From assembly GCF_001514215.1 (NCBI RefSeq), contig NZ_KQ948860.1, forward strand, positions 62,001 through 126,000: a DNA stretch of 64,000 nucleotides, in the 5' to 3' direction. Below are positions 52,482 through 61,494 of the stretch, in pieces; the stretch's first letter is position 1; every line of letters begins with the position of its first letter. The notes beneath the pieces are model-generated. The model was not told the origin of the DNA. It was given only the letters and a program-made list of their open reading frames with translations, and searched no databases. The translations under genes and the position numbers were made by a program. This DNA is from Streptomyces bungoensis (GTDB lineage Bacteria > Actinomycetota > Actinomycetes > Streptomycetales > Streptomycetaceae).

Positions 52482-53771
52482 ATGGCAGCCGGTGCCCCCC
52501 GGATCTACGTCTCGCACCTCGCCGGGGTCCCCGTCTTCGATCCGGCCGGCGACCAGGTGGGCCGCGTGCGCGACCTGGTCGTCATGCTGCGCGTCGGCCG
52601 GCGCCCGCCTCGCCTGCTCGGGCTGGTGGTCGAACTGTCCACCCGGCGCCGCATCTTCCTGCCCATGACCCGGGTGACCGGCGTCGAGTCCGGACAGGTC
52701 ATCACCACCGGCGTGCTCAACGTCCGCCGCTTCGAGCAGCGGCCCACCGAGCGGCTGGTCTTCGGCGAGCTGCTGGACCGGCGCGTGAAGCTGGTGGAGA
52801 GCGACGAGGAGGTCACCGTCCTCGACCTGTCCGTGAACCAGCTGCCCGCCCGCCGGGACTGGGAGATCGACCGCGTCTTCGTCCGCAAGGGCAGGAAGGG
52901 CAGCGCCTTCCGGCGGGCCAAGGGGGAGACGCTGACCGTGGAGTGGTCGGCCGTCACCGGCTTCTCGCTCGAGGAGCAGGGGCAGGGTGCCGAGAACCTG
53001 CTCGCCACCTTCGAGCAGCTGCGCCCCGCCGACCTCGCCAACGTCCTGCACCACCTGTCCGCCAAGCGCCGCGCCGAGGTCGCCGCCGCCCTGGACGACG
53101 ACCGCCTGGCCGACGTGCTCGAGGAGCTCCCGGAGGACGACCAGATCGAGATCCTCGGCAAGCTGCAGGAGGAGCGGGCCGCCGACGTGCTGGAGGCGAT
53201 GGACCCCGACGACGCGGCCGACCTGCTCGGCGAGCTGCCGGAGGAGGACAAGGAGCGGCTGCTGAGCCTGATGCAGCCCTCCGACGCGGCCGACATGCGG
53301 CGCCTGATGTCGTACGAGGAGCACACCGCGGGCGGTCTGATGACCACCGAGCCGATCGTGCTGCGCCCGGACTCCACCGTCGCCGACGCGCTCGCCCGGG
53401 TCCGCAATCCCGACCTCTCCCCCGCGCTCGCCGCCCAGGTGTACGTCTGCCGCCCGCCGGACGAGACCCCGACCGGCAAGTACCTGGGCACCGTCCACTT
53501 CCAGCGGCTGCTGCGCGACCCCCCGTACACCCTGGTCAGCTCGCTGGTCGACGACGACCTGCAGCCGCTCGCGCCCGGTGACGCGCTGCCGGTCATCGCC
53601 GGGTTCTTCGCGACGTACGACATGGTCGCCGCACCGGTGGTGGACGAGTCCGGGTCGCTGCTCGGCGCCGTCACCGTGGACGACGTGCTGGACCACATGC
53701 TGCCGGACGACTGGCGGGAGACCGAGTTCCACCTGGACGAGGGAGAGGGGGCGGCCACCCATGGCTCCTGA
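52482..53771 (+). CDS. PRC-barrel + MgtE-N + CBS protein lacking a channel domain
   Basis: Encodes 429 aa. The N-terminal PRC-barrel-like part (VSHLAGVPVFDPAGDQVGR) is followed by an MgtE-N superhelix from about 160 (LRPADLANVLHHLSAKRR, LEELPEDDQIEILGKL) and paired CBS domains (about 280-410: MTTEPIVLRPDSTVADAL and APVVDESGSLLGAVTVDD). The MgtE transmembrane channel is absent and the protein ends DEGEGAATHGS. It may sense Mg2+ or nucleotides for a partner. AAAGGAAG precedes the ATG. Its stop overlaps the DUF1003 start by 11 bp. Confidence 0.93.
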   Translation: MAAGAPRIYVSHLAGVPVFDPAGDQVGRVRDLVVMLRVGRRPPRLLGLVVELSTRRRIFLPMTRVTGVESGQVITTGVLNVRRFEQRPTERLVFGELLDRRVKLVESDEEVTVLDLSVNQLPARRDWEIDRVFVRKGRKGSAFRRAKGETLTVEWSAVTGFSLEEQGQGAENLLATFEQLRPADLANVLHHLSAKRRAEVAAALDDDRLADVLEELPEDDQIEILGKLQEERAADVLEAMDPDDAADLLGELPEEDKERLLSLMQPSDAADMRRLMSYEEHTAGGLMTTEPIVLRPDSTVADALARVRNPDLSPALAAQVYVCRPPDETPTGKYLGTVHFQRLLRDPPYTLVSSLVDDDLQPLAPGDALPVIAGFFATYDMVAAPVVDESGSLLGAVTVDDVLDHMLPDDWRETEFHLDEGEGAATHGS

Positions 53772-54375
53772 GCGCGACACCGCGACCCGCGAGCGCCATC
53801 CGGCGGGCGCCACGGCCGCCACCCGGCCCCGCACGGCACGCCTGGACCAGCCGCGCGCGCCCCGCCGCCGGATCGTTCCCGAGTGGGATCCGGAGGCCTT
53901 CGGCCGGCTGTCGGAGAAGATCGCCCGGTTCCTGGGCACGGGCCGGTTCATCGTCTGGATGACGATCGTGATCATCTGCTGGGTGCTGTGGAACATCGTC
54001 GCGCCCCGGCAGCTGCGCTTCGACGAGTACCCGTTCATCTTCCTGACCCTGGCGCTGTCCCTGCAGGCCTCCTACGCGGCCCCGCTGATCCTGCTCGCGC
54101 AGAACCGGCAGGACGACCGCGACCGGGTCAACCTCGAACAGGACCGCAAGCAGAACGAGCGGTCCATCGCCGACACCGAGTACCTGACCCGGGAGGTGGC
54201 CGCGCTGCGCATGGGGCTGGGCGAGGTCGCCACCCGCGACTGGATCCGCTCCGAGCTGCAGGACCTGGTCAAGGAGCTGGAGGAGCGGCGCCGCCACGAC
54301 GGGCACGTCGTATTCCCGGCGGAACGGGCGGAACGGGTGGATCGGTCGCCGGGGCGTGACGCAGACGACCGCTGA
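53761..54375 (+). CDS. DUF1003 membrane protein
   Basis: Encodes 204 aa. Two adjacent membrane helices (FIVWMTIVIICWVLWNIV and FIFLTLALSLQASYAAPLIL) are followed by RQDDRDRVNLEQDRK, the usual DUF1003 hallmark, then a coiled coil. DUF1003 proteins are common in bacteria and are of unknown function; they are repeatedly found next to MgtE- or CorA-type genes. ATG 53761 overlaps the previous stop codon, so translation is coupled. The C-terminal 30 residues are charged and not conserved-looking. Confidence 0.92.
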   Translation: MAPERDTATRERHPAGATAATRPRTARLDQPRAPRRRIVPEWDPEAFGRLSEKIARFLGTGRFIVWMTIVIICWVLWNIVAPRQLRFDEYPFIFLTLALSLQASYAAPLILLAQNRQDDRDRVNLEQDRKQNERSIADTEYLTREVAALRMGLGEVATRDWIRSELQDLVKELEERRRHDGHVVFPAERAERVDRSPGRDADDR

Positions 54376-54418
54376 GGTGCTACCCGAAGGCACCTCGGGT
54401 CGCCGTACCATCGTTCTC

Positions 54419-55552
54419 ATGGCTACGGAAGACGCGGTGCGCGAGGCACTGGCGACGGTGAACGACCCCGAGATCAACCGGCCCATCACCGAGCTGGGGA
54501 TGGTCAAATCGGTGGAGATCGGGGAGGACGGCGCGGTCGCGGTGACCGTGTACCTGACGGTCTCCGGCTGCCCAATGCGCGAGACGATCACGCAGCGCGT
54601 CACCGAGGCGGTCTCCCGGGTCGAGGGCGTCACCCGGGTCGACGTCACGCTGGACGTGATGAGCGACGAGCAGCGCCGCGAACTGGCGGCGGCCCTGCGC
54701 GGCGGCCAGGCCGAGCGCGAGGTCCCCTTCGCCAAGCCCGGCAACCTCACCCGGGTCTACGCGGTCGCCTCCGGCAAGGGCGGCGTCGGCAAGTCCTCGG
54801 TCACGGTGAACCTGGCGGCGGCCATGGCGGCCGACGGCCTGAAGGTCGGTGTCGTGGACGCCGACATCTACGGCCACAGCGTGCCGCGCATGCTGGGCGC
54901 GGACGGGCGCCCCACCCAGGTCGAGAACATGATCATGCCGCCGTCCGCGAACGGCGTGAAGGTCATCTCCATCGGCATGTTCACCCCGGGCAACGCGCCG
55001 GTCGTCTGGCGCGGCCCCATGCTGCACCGCGCCCTGCAGCAGTTCCTCGCGGACGTCTACTGGGGCGACCTGGACGTCCTGCTGCTGGACCTGCCGCCCG
55101 GCACGGGTGACATCGCGATCTCCGTCGCCCAGCTGATCCCCAACGCCGAGATCCTGGTCGTGACCACGCCCCAGCAGGCGGCGGCCGAGGTCGCCGAGCG
55201 CGCGGGCTCCATCGCCGTCCAGACCCACCAGAAGATCGTCGGCGTGGTCGAGAACATGTCCGGTCTGCCCTGCCCGCACTGCGGCGAGATGGTCGACGTC
55301 TTCGGCACGGGCGGCGGCCAGACGGTCGCCGACGGCCTGACGCGCACGACGGGCGCGACGGTCCCCGTCCTCGGCTCCATCCCCATCGACGTCCGCCTCC
55401 GCGAGGGCGGCGACGAGGGCAAGCCGGTGGTCCTGACCGACCCCGACTCCCCGGCGGGCTCGGCCCTGCGCGCGATCGCCGGGAAGCTGGGCGGCCGCCA
55501 GCGAGGGCTGTCGGGGCTGTCGCTGGGGATCACGCCGAAGAACAAGTTCTGA
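54419..55552 (+). CDS. mrp: Mrp/NBP35-type Fe-S cluster carrier ATPase
   Basis: Encodes 377 aa. An N-terminal MIP18/DUF59 domain (VNDPEINRPITELGMV, SGCPMRETI) precedes the P-loop ATPase: SGKGGVGKSS (deviant Walker A), DADIYGHSVPRMLG, DLPPGTGD, and the Fe-S-binding CPHC pair in MSGLPCPHCGEM. ApbC/Mrp proteins bind and pass Fe-S clusters to apo-proteins. ATG 54419 was chosen because it starts the DUF59 domain without extra sequence; no strong Shine-Dalgarno is seen. It follows DUF1003 by 43 bp. A large palindrome ends the transcript. Confidence 0.95.
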   Translation: MATEDAVREALATVNDPEINRPITELGMVKSVEIGEDGAVAVTVYLTVSGCPMRETITQRVTEAVSRVEGVTRVDVTLDVMSDEQRRELAAALRGGQAEREVPFAKPGNLTRVYAVASGKGGVGKSSVTVNLAAAMAADGLKVGVVDADIYGHSVPRMLGADGRPTQVENMIMPPSANGVKVISIGMFTPGNAPVVWRGPMLHRALQQFLADVYWGDLDVLLLDLPPGTGDIAISVAQLIPNAEILVVTTPQQAAAEVAERAGSIAVQTHQKIVGVVENMSGLPCPHCGEMVDVFGTGGGQTVADGLTRTTGATVPVLGSIPIDVRLREGGDEGKPVVLTDPDSPAGSALRAIAGKLGGRQRGLSGLSLGITPKNKF

Positions 55553-55565
55553 CCGGGTTTCCGGT

Positions 55566-55613
55566 GATGTGGCGAGGGGCGCCGTCCGCGCGGACGGCGC
55601 CCCTCGCCACATC
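55566..55613. terminator. Bidirectional terminator, 48-bp perfect palindrome
   Basis: Every base of 55566-55613 is part of a perfect palindrome (24 bp per half, centre CGCG). It lies between mrp and the convergent hypothetical gene, 12 bp before the latter's stop codon. Confidence 0.9.
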
Positions 55614-55624
55614 GGTGCGCGCGC

Positions 55625-56293
55625 CTAGGCGTACGCCGCGATGTCCTTGACCACGGCGAAGCCGAGCCCGTAGGCGCTCATGCCCCGGCCGTACGCCCCC
55701 AGGTGGACGCCCTGCGCCGTGGTGCCGGCCAGGACCCAGCCGAACTCGGACTCCCGGTAGTGGAAGGGGACGGGCACCCCGTCCACGGGGAGGGAGAGCA
55801 CGGACCACTCGGGTCCCTCCAGGTCGTCGGCGAGGGCCCACGCCGTCTCCGTCTGCTGCTCCAGCCAGTCGTCGCGCAGGCTGTGGTCCATCTGCCCGGG
55901 CCAGGTGAAGGACAGCAGGCCCACTCCGGCCAGCCAGGCGGCCGAGGAGACCGAGGTGGCCTCCAGCAGCCCGGTGCCGTCGGCGCTGCGCCGGGACGGG
56001 TTCGCCGCGACGGTCACCACGACCGCGAACTTCTCCCGCGGCTCACCGGCGGAGCCGACCGCCTCGTTGCGCACGGAGGGCTCGTCGCCGTGCCCGATCG
56101 ACCCGTGTTCCACCGCTCCGTCGGCCGCCGTACCGACCTGCATCAGCCAGCGCGGCCCCGTGAACGCCTCGTCGAGGCCGTACCACGGGAAGGGCGCCCT
56201 CAGGTAGCCGTCGACCGCACGCCGGTCGGAGGGGAGCTGCTGCCCGCCCTCCGCGACCGGCGCCTGCGCGCCCACCCGACTCGTCGTCTCCAT
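55625..56293 (-). CDS. Conserved hypothetical protein
   Basis: Encodes 222 aa from ATG 56293 (GAGGAGG about 10 nt upstream). The segments DGYLRAPFPWYGLDEAFTGPRWL, GEPREKFAVVVTVAANPSRR and YREYEFGW-like HYRESEFGWVLAG are compact, Trp-rich and without signal or membrane segments. I do not recognise the family. Same strand as tatB-htrA upstream but separated by 149 bp, so it may be independent. Confidence 0.82.
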   Translation of the reverse strand: METTSRVGAQAPVAEGGQQLPSDRRAVDGYLRAPFPWYGLDEAFTGPRWLMQVGTAADGAVEHGSIGHGDEPSVRNEAVGSAGEPREKFAVVVTVAANPSRRSADGTGLLEATSVSSAAWLAGVGLLSFTWPGQMDHSLRDDWLEQQTETAWALADDLEGPEWSVLSLPVDGVPVPFHYRESEFGWVLAGTTAQGVHLGAYGRGMSAYGLGFAVVKDIAAYA

Positions 56294-56442
56294 CTGCTGG
56301 ACGCCTCCTCGCTCTCGTCGGACCGCGTCGCCCGCCCCCCATCGGGCGGCATCGCTGATACGCGTGCGGTCCGCACAACAACTCGGCAGCATATCCACAC
56401 CGCGCCGAGCAGCAGGGAAACCGGGGGCCGAAGAGGTGTCCG

Positions 56443-56880
56443 TCAGGTCGCGTCCGCGTCGAAGACGGGCCGGTCGTCCTGACCCGCTTCCTCCGGCTTC
56501 TTGGTCATGTCGATGCGCCCGCCGGCGGAGGAGCCCGATGACGACGAGGCCTCGCGCTCGTGGAGGGCGACCGCCTCGGTGACCTCGGCCATCTCCTTCT
56601 TCAGGTCGAAGCCGTTGCGGATCTCCGTCAGCCCCAGGTCCTCGTTGTCCAGCTGCTTGCGGATGAACGTCTTGGGGTTGAGGTCCTCGAACTCGAAGTC
56701 CTTGAACTCGGGGCCCAGCTCGGAGCGGATGTCCTGCTTGGCGCTCTCCGAGAACTCGCGGATCTTCCGGATCGTGCGCGTCACGTCCTGGATGACCTTC
56801 GGGAGCTTGTCCGGACCGAAGACGAGCACGGCGAGAACGATGATCGTCACCAGCTCGAGTGGTCCTATGTCATTGAACAC
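56443..56880 (-). CDS. tatB: Twin-arginine translocase subunit TatB
   Basis: Encodes 145 aa from GTG 56880 (AAGGAG 7 nt upstream). The N-terminal FNDIGPLELVTIIVLAVLVF is the TatB membrane helix with the GPLEL/E8 motif, followed by FGPDKLP and an amphipathic helix (VIQDVTRTIRKIREFSESAK). The C-terminal tail is acidic and variable. TatB with TatC recognises twin-arginine signal peptides. The gene order htrA-tatB downstream of the sigma/anti-sigma pair is the same as in mycobacteria, linking Tat export to envelope-stress control. Confidence 0.95.
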   Translation of the reverse strand: MFNDIGPLELVTIIVLAVLVFGPDKLPKVIQDVTRTIRKIREFSESAKQDIRSELGPEFKDFEFEDLNPKTFIRKQLDNEDLGLTEIRNGFDLKKEMAEVTEAVALHEREASSSSGSSAGGRIDMTKKPEEAGQDDRPVFDADAT

Positions 56881-56966
56881 CTGACGCTCCTTGCGATGTC
56901 CTCGGTCGCGCCCCACGGTACCCGCCCCACCTCGCGAACCGGTACCGTCCCGAGGTGAGACTTGCG

Positions 56967-58643
56967 TCAGTTCTGCTCGCCCAGCACGACTGAGACCTCC
57001 CGCTCGCCGCCGTGTTCCACCGTCAGCCGCAGCCGGTCGCCGGGCCGGTGGGCGCGCACCTTGATGATCAGTTCCTCGCCCGAGTGGACGCGCTGCCCGT
57101 CGACCTCGGTGATCACGTCGCCCGGCTGGAGCCCCGCCCGGTCGCCCGGTCCGCCCCTGACGACGGCGGGACCGCCGCCGCGCGCCTTGTCGTCGACACG
57201 GGCGCCGTCGCCCGTGTAGCCCATGTCGAGGTTCACCCCGATGACGGGGTGGGTGGCGTGCCCCTTGTCGATCAGTTCGTCGGCGACGCGCCTGGCCTGG
57301 TTGACGGGGATGGCGAAGCCGAGGCCGATGGAGCCGGCCTGCCCGCCGTCGGAGTCCGTGCCGCCGTCGGCCGAGCGGATGACGGAGTTGATGCCGATGA
57401 CCCGGGCCCGGGAGTCGAGGAGGGGGCCGCCGGAGTTGCCCGGGTTGATGGGGGCGTCGGTCTGCAGCGCGTCGACGTACGACACGTCGCTTCCGTCGCC
57501 GTCGTCCCCGCCGGCCGTGATGGGCCGCTCCTTGGCGCTGATGATGCCGGAGGTGACGGTGCCGGCCAGTCCGAAGGGGGCGCCGATGGCGACGACGGGG
57601 TCGCCGACCCGCACGTCGTCGGAGTTGCCGAGGGGCAGGGGGGTGAGCCCGTGCACTCTGGTGATCTGGACGACGGCCAGGTCGTAACCGCTGTCGCGGC
57701 CGACGATCTTCGCCTTCGCGGTCTCGCCGGTGCTGAGGGTCACCGATATGTCGCCGCCGGACGCGGCGGGCCGCACGACGTGGTTGTTGGTGAGGACGTG
57801 GCCCCGGTCGTCGAGGACGAAGCCGGTGCCGGTGCCGGACTCGTCGGCGCCGTGGACGTGCAGCGTGACGACGCCGGGCAGCGCGCGGGCGGCTATGGCG
57901 GCCACGCTGTCCGGTGCGGGCATCGCGCCGGGCCGGGGCGGCTCCGTCCGCGTCTCCCTCTCCCGCTCGACCCAGGCGCCGGCGAGGCCGCCCATGCCGC
58001 TGGAGACGACCGCGACCAGCAGGGTCCACAGGACGGTGATCCGCAGCGCCCTCCTGCGCCGCTGCCGCGCGGTGAGCACCTTGGCCCCGGTCTGCTGCAA
58101 CGGCCCGTGCGCCGGCGGTGCCTGTCCGGCGGCGGCCGCGGCCCAGGGGTCGTAGCGCTGCCAGGGGCCGGCCTCCGGCGCGGCCTGAGCGGGCGAGCCT
58201 GCCTCCGGCGCGGGGCCGGTGGACGCCAGGGGCTCCGCCCCGGCCGGAGCCGCCTGCAGGGGCACCTGCGGGCTCACCACGGGCCCGGACGGCATGCCGG
58301 GAGCCACCGGTGCCGCGGACGTCGGTACGGCCGTCCCGGCCGCCGGTGCCGCCGGGTGCTGCACCGGCGGGGCGGGCGCCCAGGGCCCGGGCCCGCCGTA
58401 GGGGGGCGTGCTGCAGGGATCGGGATCGTGCAGCGGCTTGGGCCGCCCGGTGACCGGCCCGGCGCCGGTCGGCACCGGCCCCGCGACTGCGGTGTCCGCG
58501 TCGGCGTTCCTTGCCGGCGGAGCCGCCACCGCCGGCTTCGCCAGTTCGAAGTCGCCGTCGGGCGGACTCGCCGGTGTCCTCCCCTCCGGCGTCCGCTCCC
58601 CCTGTTCCCCGGGCGGGACGGACGTCGGGTTCCCCTCGTGCAT
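56967..58643 (-). CDS. HtrA/DegP-type membrane-anchored serine protease with PDZ
   Basis: Encodes 558 aa from ATG 58643 (GGGGGAG upstream). Residues 1 to about 200 are a Pro/Ala-rich cytoplasmic region, followed by one membrane helix (LWTLLVAVVSSGMGGLAGAWV, about 210-230). The protease domain has the triad in TNNHVV (His), SGYDLAVV (Asp) and GNSGGPLL (Ser). A PDZ domain follows (PGDRAGLQPGDVITEVDG). It is the extracytoplasmic quality-control protease of the sigE-rseA type stress locus and may cleave the anti-sigma factor. Upstream of tatB by 86 bp. Confidence 0.94.
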   Translation of the reverse strand: MHEGNPTSVPPGEQGERTPEGRTPASPPDGDFELAKPAVAAPPARNADADTAVAGPVPTGAGPVTGRPKPLHDPDPCSTPPYGGPGPWAPAPPVQHPAAPAAGTAVPTSAAPVAPGMPSGPVVSPQVPLQAAPAGAEPLASTGPAPEAGSPAQAAPEAGPWQRYDPWAAAAAGQAPPAHGPLQQTGAKVLTARQRRRRALRITVLWTLLVAVVSSGMGGLAGAWVERERETRTEPPRPGAMPAPDSVAAIAARALPGVVTLHVHGADESGTGTGFVLDDRGHVLTNNHVVRPAASGGDISVTLSTGETAKAKIVGRDSGYDLAVVQITRVHGLTPLPLGNSDDVRVGDPVVAIGAPFGLAGTVTSGIISAKERPITAGGDDGDGSDVSYVDALQTDAPINPGNSGGPLLDSRARVIGINSVIRSADGGTDSDGGQAGSIGLGFAIPVNQARRVADELIDKGHATHPVIGVNLDMGYTGDGARVDDKARGGGPAVVRGGPGDRAGLQPGDVITEVDGQRVHSGEELIIKVRAHRPGDRLRLTVEHGGEREVSVVLGEQN

Positions 58644-58777
58644 GTTCTCCCCCACGGCTGGCCGCGGCCGCGTGCGTGGGCAGGGGCCGCGGAGAGTCGG
58701 ACCCGTGCCCGGGTCATCGCCTCGGGCACGGCCTCACAGGATTCAACCAGGTTCGCCGGGGGAGGCGAAGAGGCAGG

Positions 58778-59755
58778 TCAGGGCGCCTGATGGGGAGGAG
58801 CGGGGGTGAGGGTGGGAGCGGGGGCCGCGTCGGGGACGGGGACCGACAGCAGGCCGGGGCCGTGCATCCGGGGCTCCGCGGACGGCGAGGTCAGGGAGAG
58901 CGGTGTGATGTCGGTCAGCGGGCGTATCAGGGGCGAGACCGCGGCCGCGCCGGCCATCACCGGTGCGGTCAGGTCGTGCACGACGTCCCGGGGGCGGCCC
59001 GTGGCCTGGGTCGGCATGCCGGGCAACAGCGGGGCGGACAGGACGGTCGGTGCCACCGTGGTCTGGCCGAGCAGGCCGCTGCCCTGGCCGAGCAGCGGTC
59101 CCACCGAGCGGCGGCGCTGGGAGTCGGCCGTCGCCGTGCCCGCGCCCGCGCCCGCCGGGCGGGTCGGGATCACGTTGCCCGTGCCGGTGCCGCCGCGGGC
59201 GTCGGCCGAGAGGTCACCGGGGATGGCGGTGGTGACGCCGCCGAGGGCGATCGCGGCCAGGGACACCGCGCCCGCGGCCGCGAAGGCGAAGCGCAGTCCG
59301 CGCGAGGAGGAGCGGTCGGCGTCCGCGCGGCCGACGGGGTGGACGCGGAAGCCGCGCTCCCCGGGCACCGCGGAGTGGGCGGGGCCGGCCGGGACGTAGC
59401 CGAACTCGAAGCGCTCGCGCCGCACGCCGAAGACCCCGTCCCCGGAGCCCCGGGCGAAGGGTCCTCCCCCGGGCGCCGGCGTGCCGTCGCCGTCCGGGTC
59501 ACCTCCTGCGGGCAGGCCCTGGAGACGGGCGAGGAAGCTCTCCGAGGGCGGCGGCGGGGCCGCCTCCGCGAAGACGCTCTTCAGCCGGCGCTGGGCGTCC
59601 GCCTCCGCCTTGCACCGGGCGCAGGTGGCCAGGTGGGCGAGGACGCGCTCACGCGACTCATGACCGAGCTCCCCGTCCACCAGGGCGGAGAGCCGGTCTC
59701 CCAGATGCTGCTCGGCGAGGTGCGCCTGAGCCGGTTTCGGCCGGGATCCGCTCAC
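58778..59755 (-). CDS. Zinc anti-sigma factor (RseA-like)
   Basis: Encodes 325 aa from GTG 59755, overlapping the sigma-factor stop by 4 bp. The N-terminal ZAS domain has H-x3-C-x2-C in LAHLATCARCKAEAD. A membrane helix follows at about 180 (FAFAAAGAVSLAAIALGGV), with a Pro/Thr-rich outside region to the C-terminus. It should hold the ECF sigma factor at the membrane and release it on envelope stress or redox change, as mycobacterial RseA does with SigE. Gene order sigma-anti-sigma-htrA-tatB is conserved. Confidence 0.92.
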   Translation of the reverse strand: MSGSRPKPAQAHLAEQHLGDRLSALVDGELGHESRERVLAHLATCARCKAEADAQRRLKSVFAEAAPPPPSESFLARLQGLPAGGDPDGDGTPAPGGGPFARGSGDGVFGVRRERFEFGYVPAGPAHSAVPGERGFRVHPVGRADADRSSSRGLRFAFAAAGAVSLAAIALGGVTTAIPGDLSADARGGTGTGNVIPTRPAGAGAGTATADSQRRRSVGPLLGQGSGLLGQTTVAPTVLSAPLLPGMPTQATGRPRDVVHDLTAPVMAGAAAVSPLIRPLTDITPLSLTSPSAEPRMHGPGLLSVPVPDAAPAPTLTPAPPHQAP

Positions 59756-60537
59756 GCCGTCGCGCCCCCTCCCCCCAGAGCGGGGACACGGGGCACGAAG
59801 GAGCGCCGCTCGGCCCTGCGCGCCTCGGGCGAGCGGTGGGCGAGGGCCTTGCGCAGCTGGGAGCGGCCGCGGTGGATGCGGGAGCGGACCGTGCCGAGCT
59901 TGACGCCGAGGGTCGCGGCGATCTCCTCGTACGACAGTCCCTCGATGTCGCACAGGACGACGGCGGCGCGGAACTCGGGCGCGAGGGTGTCGAGGGCCTG
60001 CTGGACGTCCGCGTCGAAGTGCGCGTCGTTGAACAGCTGCTGCGGGGTGGGCTCCTTGCTGGGCAGGCGCTCGGCCGCGTCGTCGCCGAGGGCGTCGAAG
60101 CGGATCCGCTGCTTGCGCCGGACCATGTCCAGGAACAGGTTGGTGGTGATGCGGTGCAGCCAGCCCTCGAAGGTGCCCGGCGAGTACGTGGACAGGGAGC
60201 GGAAGACGCGGACGAAGACCTCCTGGGTGAGGTCCTCGGCGTCGTGCTGGTTGCCCGTGAGGCGGTAGGCCAGGCGGTAGACGCGGCCGCTGTGCGTGTT
60301 GACGATCTCCTCCCACGTGGGCGGAGTCCACGCCTGCCCGTCCGCGTCGCCGGAGAAGGTCGCGGTCTGGGCGTCGCCTGCGGCGAAGCCGGCGGCGTGG
60401 CTGTCAGCAGCGGTGTCGGTCACGGATTTCGGCCTGCCCGCCGACCCGAGGAAGCGCCGCAGCACTCCACCCCGGTCCCCGGGTGCGGCCGCACCTCCCC
60501 TGTCGGCTCTGGTGGTGTCCAGTGGAGCCCCTACCAT
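59752..60537 (-). CDS. ECF sigma factor (mycobacterial SigE-like)
   Basis: Encodes 261 aa from ATG 60537 (GCGAGGTGG upstream); longer frames exist, but they run into the divergent promoter. The first 70 residues are a disordered extension. Region 2 has VYRLAYRLTGNQHDAEDL, FVRVFRSLSTYSPGTFEGWL and TNLFLDMVRRKQRI; region 4 has FRAAVVLCDIEGLSYEEIA and KLGTVRSRIHRGRSQLRKAL. The organisation sigma, anti-sigma, htrA, tatB and divergent O-methyltransferase is that of M. tuberculosis sigE. It is not the streptomycete gene called sigE, so no symbol is given. It probably responds to surface stress. Confidence 0.94.
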   Translation of the reverse strand: MVGAPLDTTRADRGGAAAPGDRGGVLRRFLGSAGRPKSVTDTAADSHAAGFAAGDAQTATFSGDADGQAWTPPTWEEIVNTHSGRVYRLAYRLTGNQHDAEDLTQEVFVRVFRSLSTYSPGTFEGWLHRITTNLFLDMVRRKQRIRFDALGDDAAERLPSKEPTPQQLFNDAHFDADVQQALDTLAPEFRAAVVLCDIEGLSYEEIAATLGVKLGTVRSRIHRGRSQLRKALAHRSPEARRAERRSFVPRVPALGGGGATA

Positions 60538-60765
60538 AGCCACCTCGCCCGTTAGCTCCGGATAAGCGGTTTTACGAAATTTTGATACGCGCTGATACGG
60601 CTCATCCGTCTGCGTCAGCATGTGCTCGGCGTCCTGATGCACCACTTACCCCCCATCGAGACCCGGGCCACCGTTCCGTCCTTGTTAACGCCCGGTCCCA
60701 TCTGCGGGTTCCCGACGCCAACGGATACAGTCACGCCCAGGCAACCACGGGGACAGGAGAGGGTC

Positions 60766-61398
60766 ATTACCGGCAACCGGCAGACGAGCTGGGCGTTCGC
60801 CGACGCCTACGTCGCCGAGGACGAAGCGCTGCGCTGGGCCCGTGAGCGGGCCCGGGAGGCAGGGCTGCGCTCGGTGTCGCCCGGCACGGGCGCCGCGCTG
60901 CGGGTGCTCGCCGCCTCCGTGGACGCGAAGGCCGTCGCGGAGATCGGCACGGGCTGCGGGGTGTCCGGTATCCATCTGCTGCACGGCATGCGTCCCGACG
61001 GGGTGCTCACCACGGTCGACCCCGAGCCGGAGCACCAGCAGTTCGCCCGGCAGGCGTTCCGGGCCTGCGGCTTCGCCAGCAACCGGTCCCGCTTCATCCC
61101 CGGGCAGGCGCTGGACGTGCTGCCGCGGCTGGCGGACGCCGGCTACGACCTCGTGTTCTGCGACGGCGACCGGCTGGAGTACCCCGACTACCTCGCTGAA
61201 TCGTTGCGCCTGCTGCGCCCGGGCGGCCTGGTGGTCTTCGAGGGCGTCTTCGCCAACGGCCGCACGGTCGACTCGGGACCGCAGCCGACGGAGGTGCTGC
61301 GGCTGCGGGAACTGCTGCGCACGGTGCGCGAGAGCCCGGAGCTGGTGACGTCGCTGCTGCCGATCGGCGACGGCCTGCTGTGCGCCGTCAGGCGCTGA
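60766..61398 (+). CDS. O-methyltransferase (class I SAM-dependent)
   Basis: Encodes 210 aa if it starts at ATT 60766. AGGAG lies 6 nt before that codon and the homologous region begins ITGNRQTSWAFADAY. No ATG, GTG or TTG is present after that point in the N-terminal region. Extension to ATG 60637 or TTG 60682 would include two TTA codons, which core streptomycete genes avoid, and has no ribosome site. Domains: AEIGTGCGVSGIHLL (SAM motif I), TTVDPEPEHQQFA, DLVFCDGDRLEY and LLRPGGLVVFEGV. It resembles small catechol-type methyltransferases. It is divergent from the sigma factor, as in mycobacteria (Rv1220c). Confidence 0.85.
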   Translation: MTGNRQTSWAFADAYVAEDEALRWARERAREAGLRSVSPGTGAALRVLAASVDAKAVAEIGTGCGVSGIHLLHGMRPDGVLTTVDPEPEHQQFARQAFRACGFASNRSRFIPGQALDVLPRLADAGYDLVFCDGDRLEYPDYLAESLRLLRPGGLVVFEGVFANGRTVDSGPQPTEVLRLRELLRTVRESPELVTSLLPIGDGLLCAVRR

Positions 61399-61434
61399 CC
61401 GGTCCACCGACGGGCCCCGGGCGACCCGGGAACG

Positions 61435-61472
61435 CGGCTGCCCCGGCACCGCGTGCGGTACCGGGGCAGCCG
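61435..61472. terminator. Bidirectional hairpin terminator
   Basis: An 18-bp inverted repeat with one mismatch (61435-61452 and 61455-61472) and a 2-nt centre, between the methyltransferase and the convergent DUF3117 gene. Confidence 0.8.
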
Positions 61473-61494
61473 GAAGGACAGGATCGCAGGCGCG

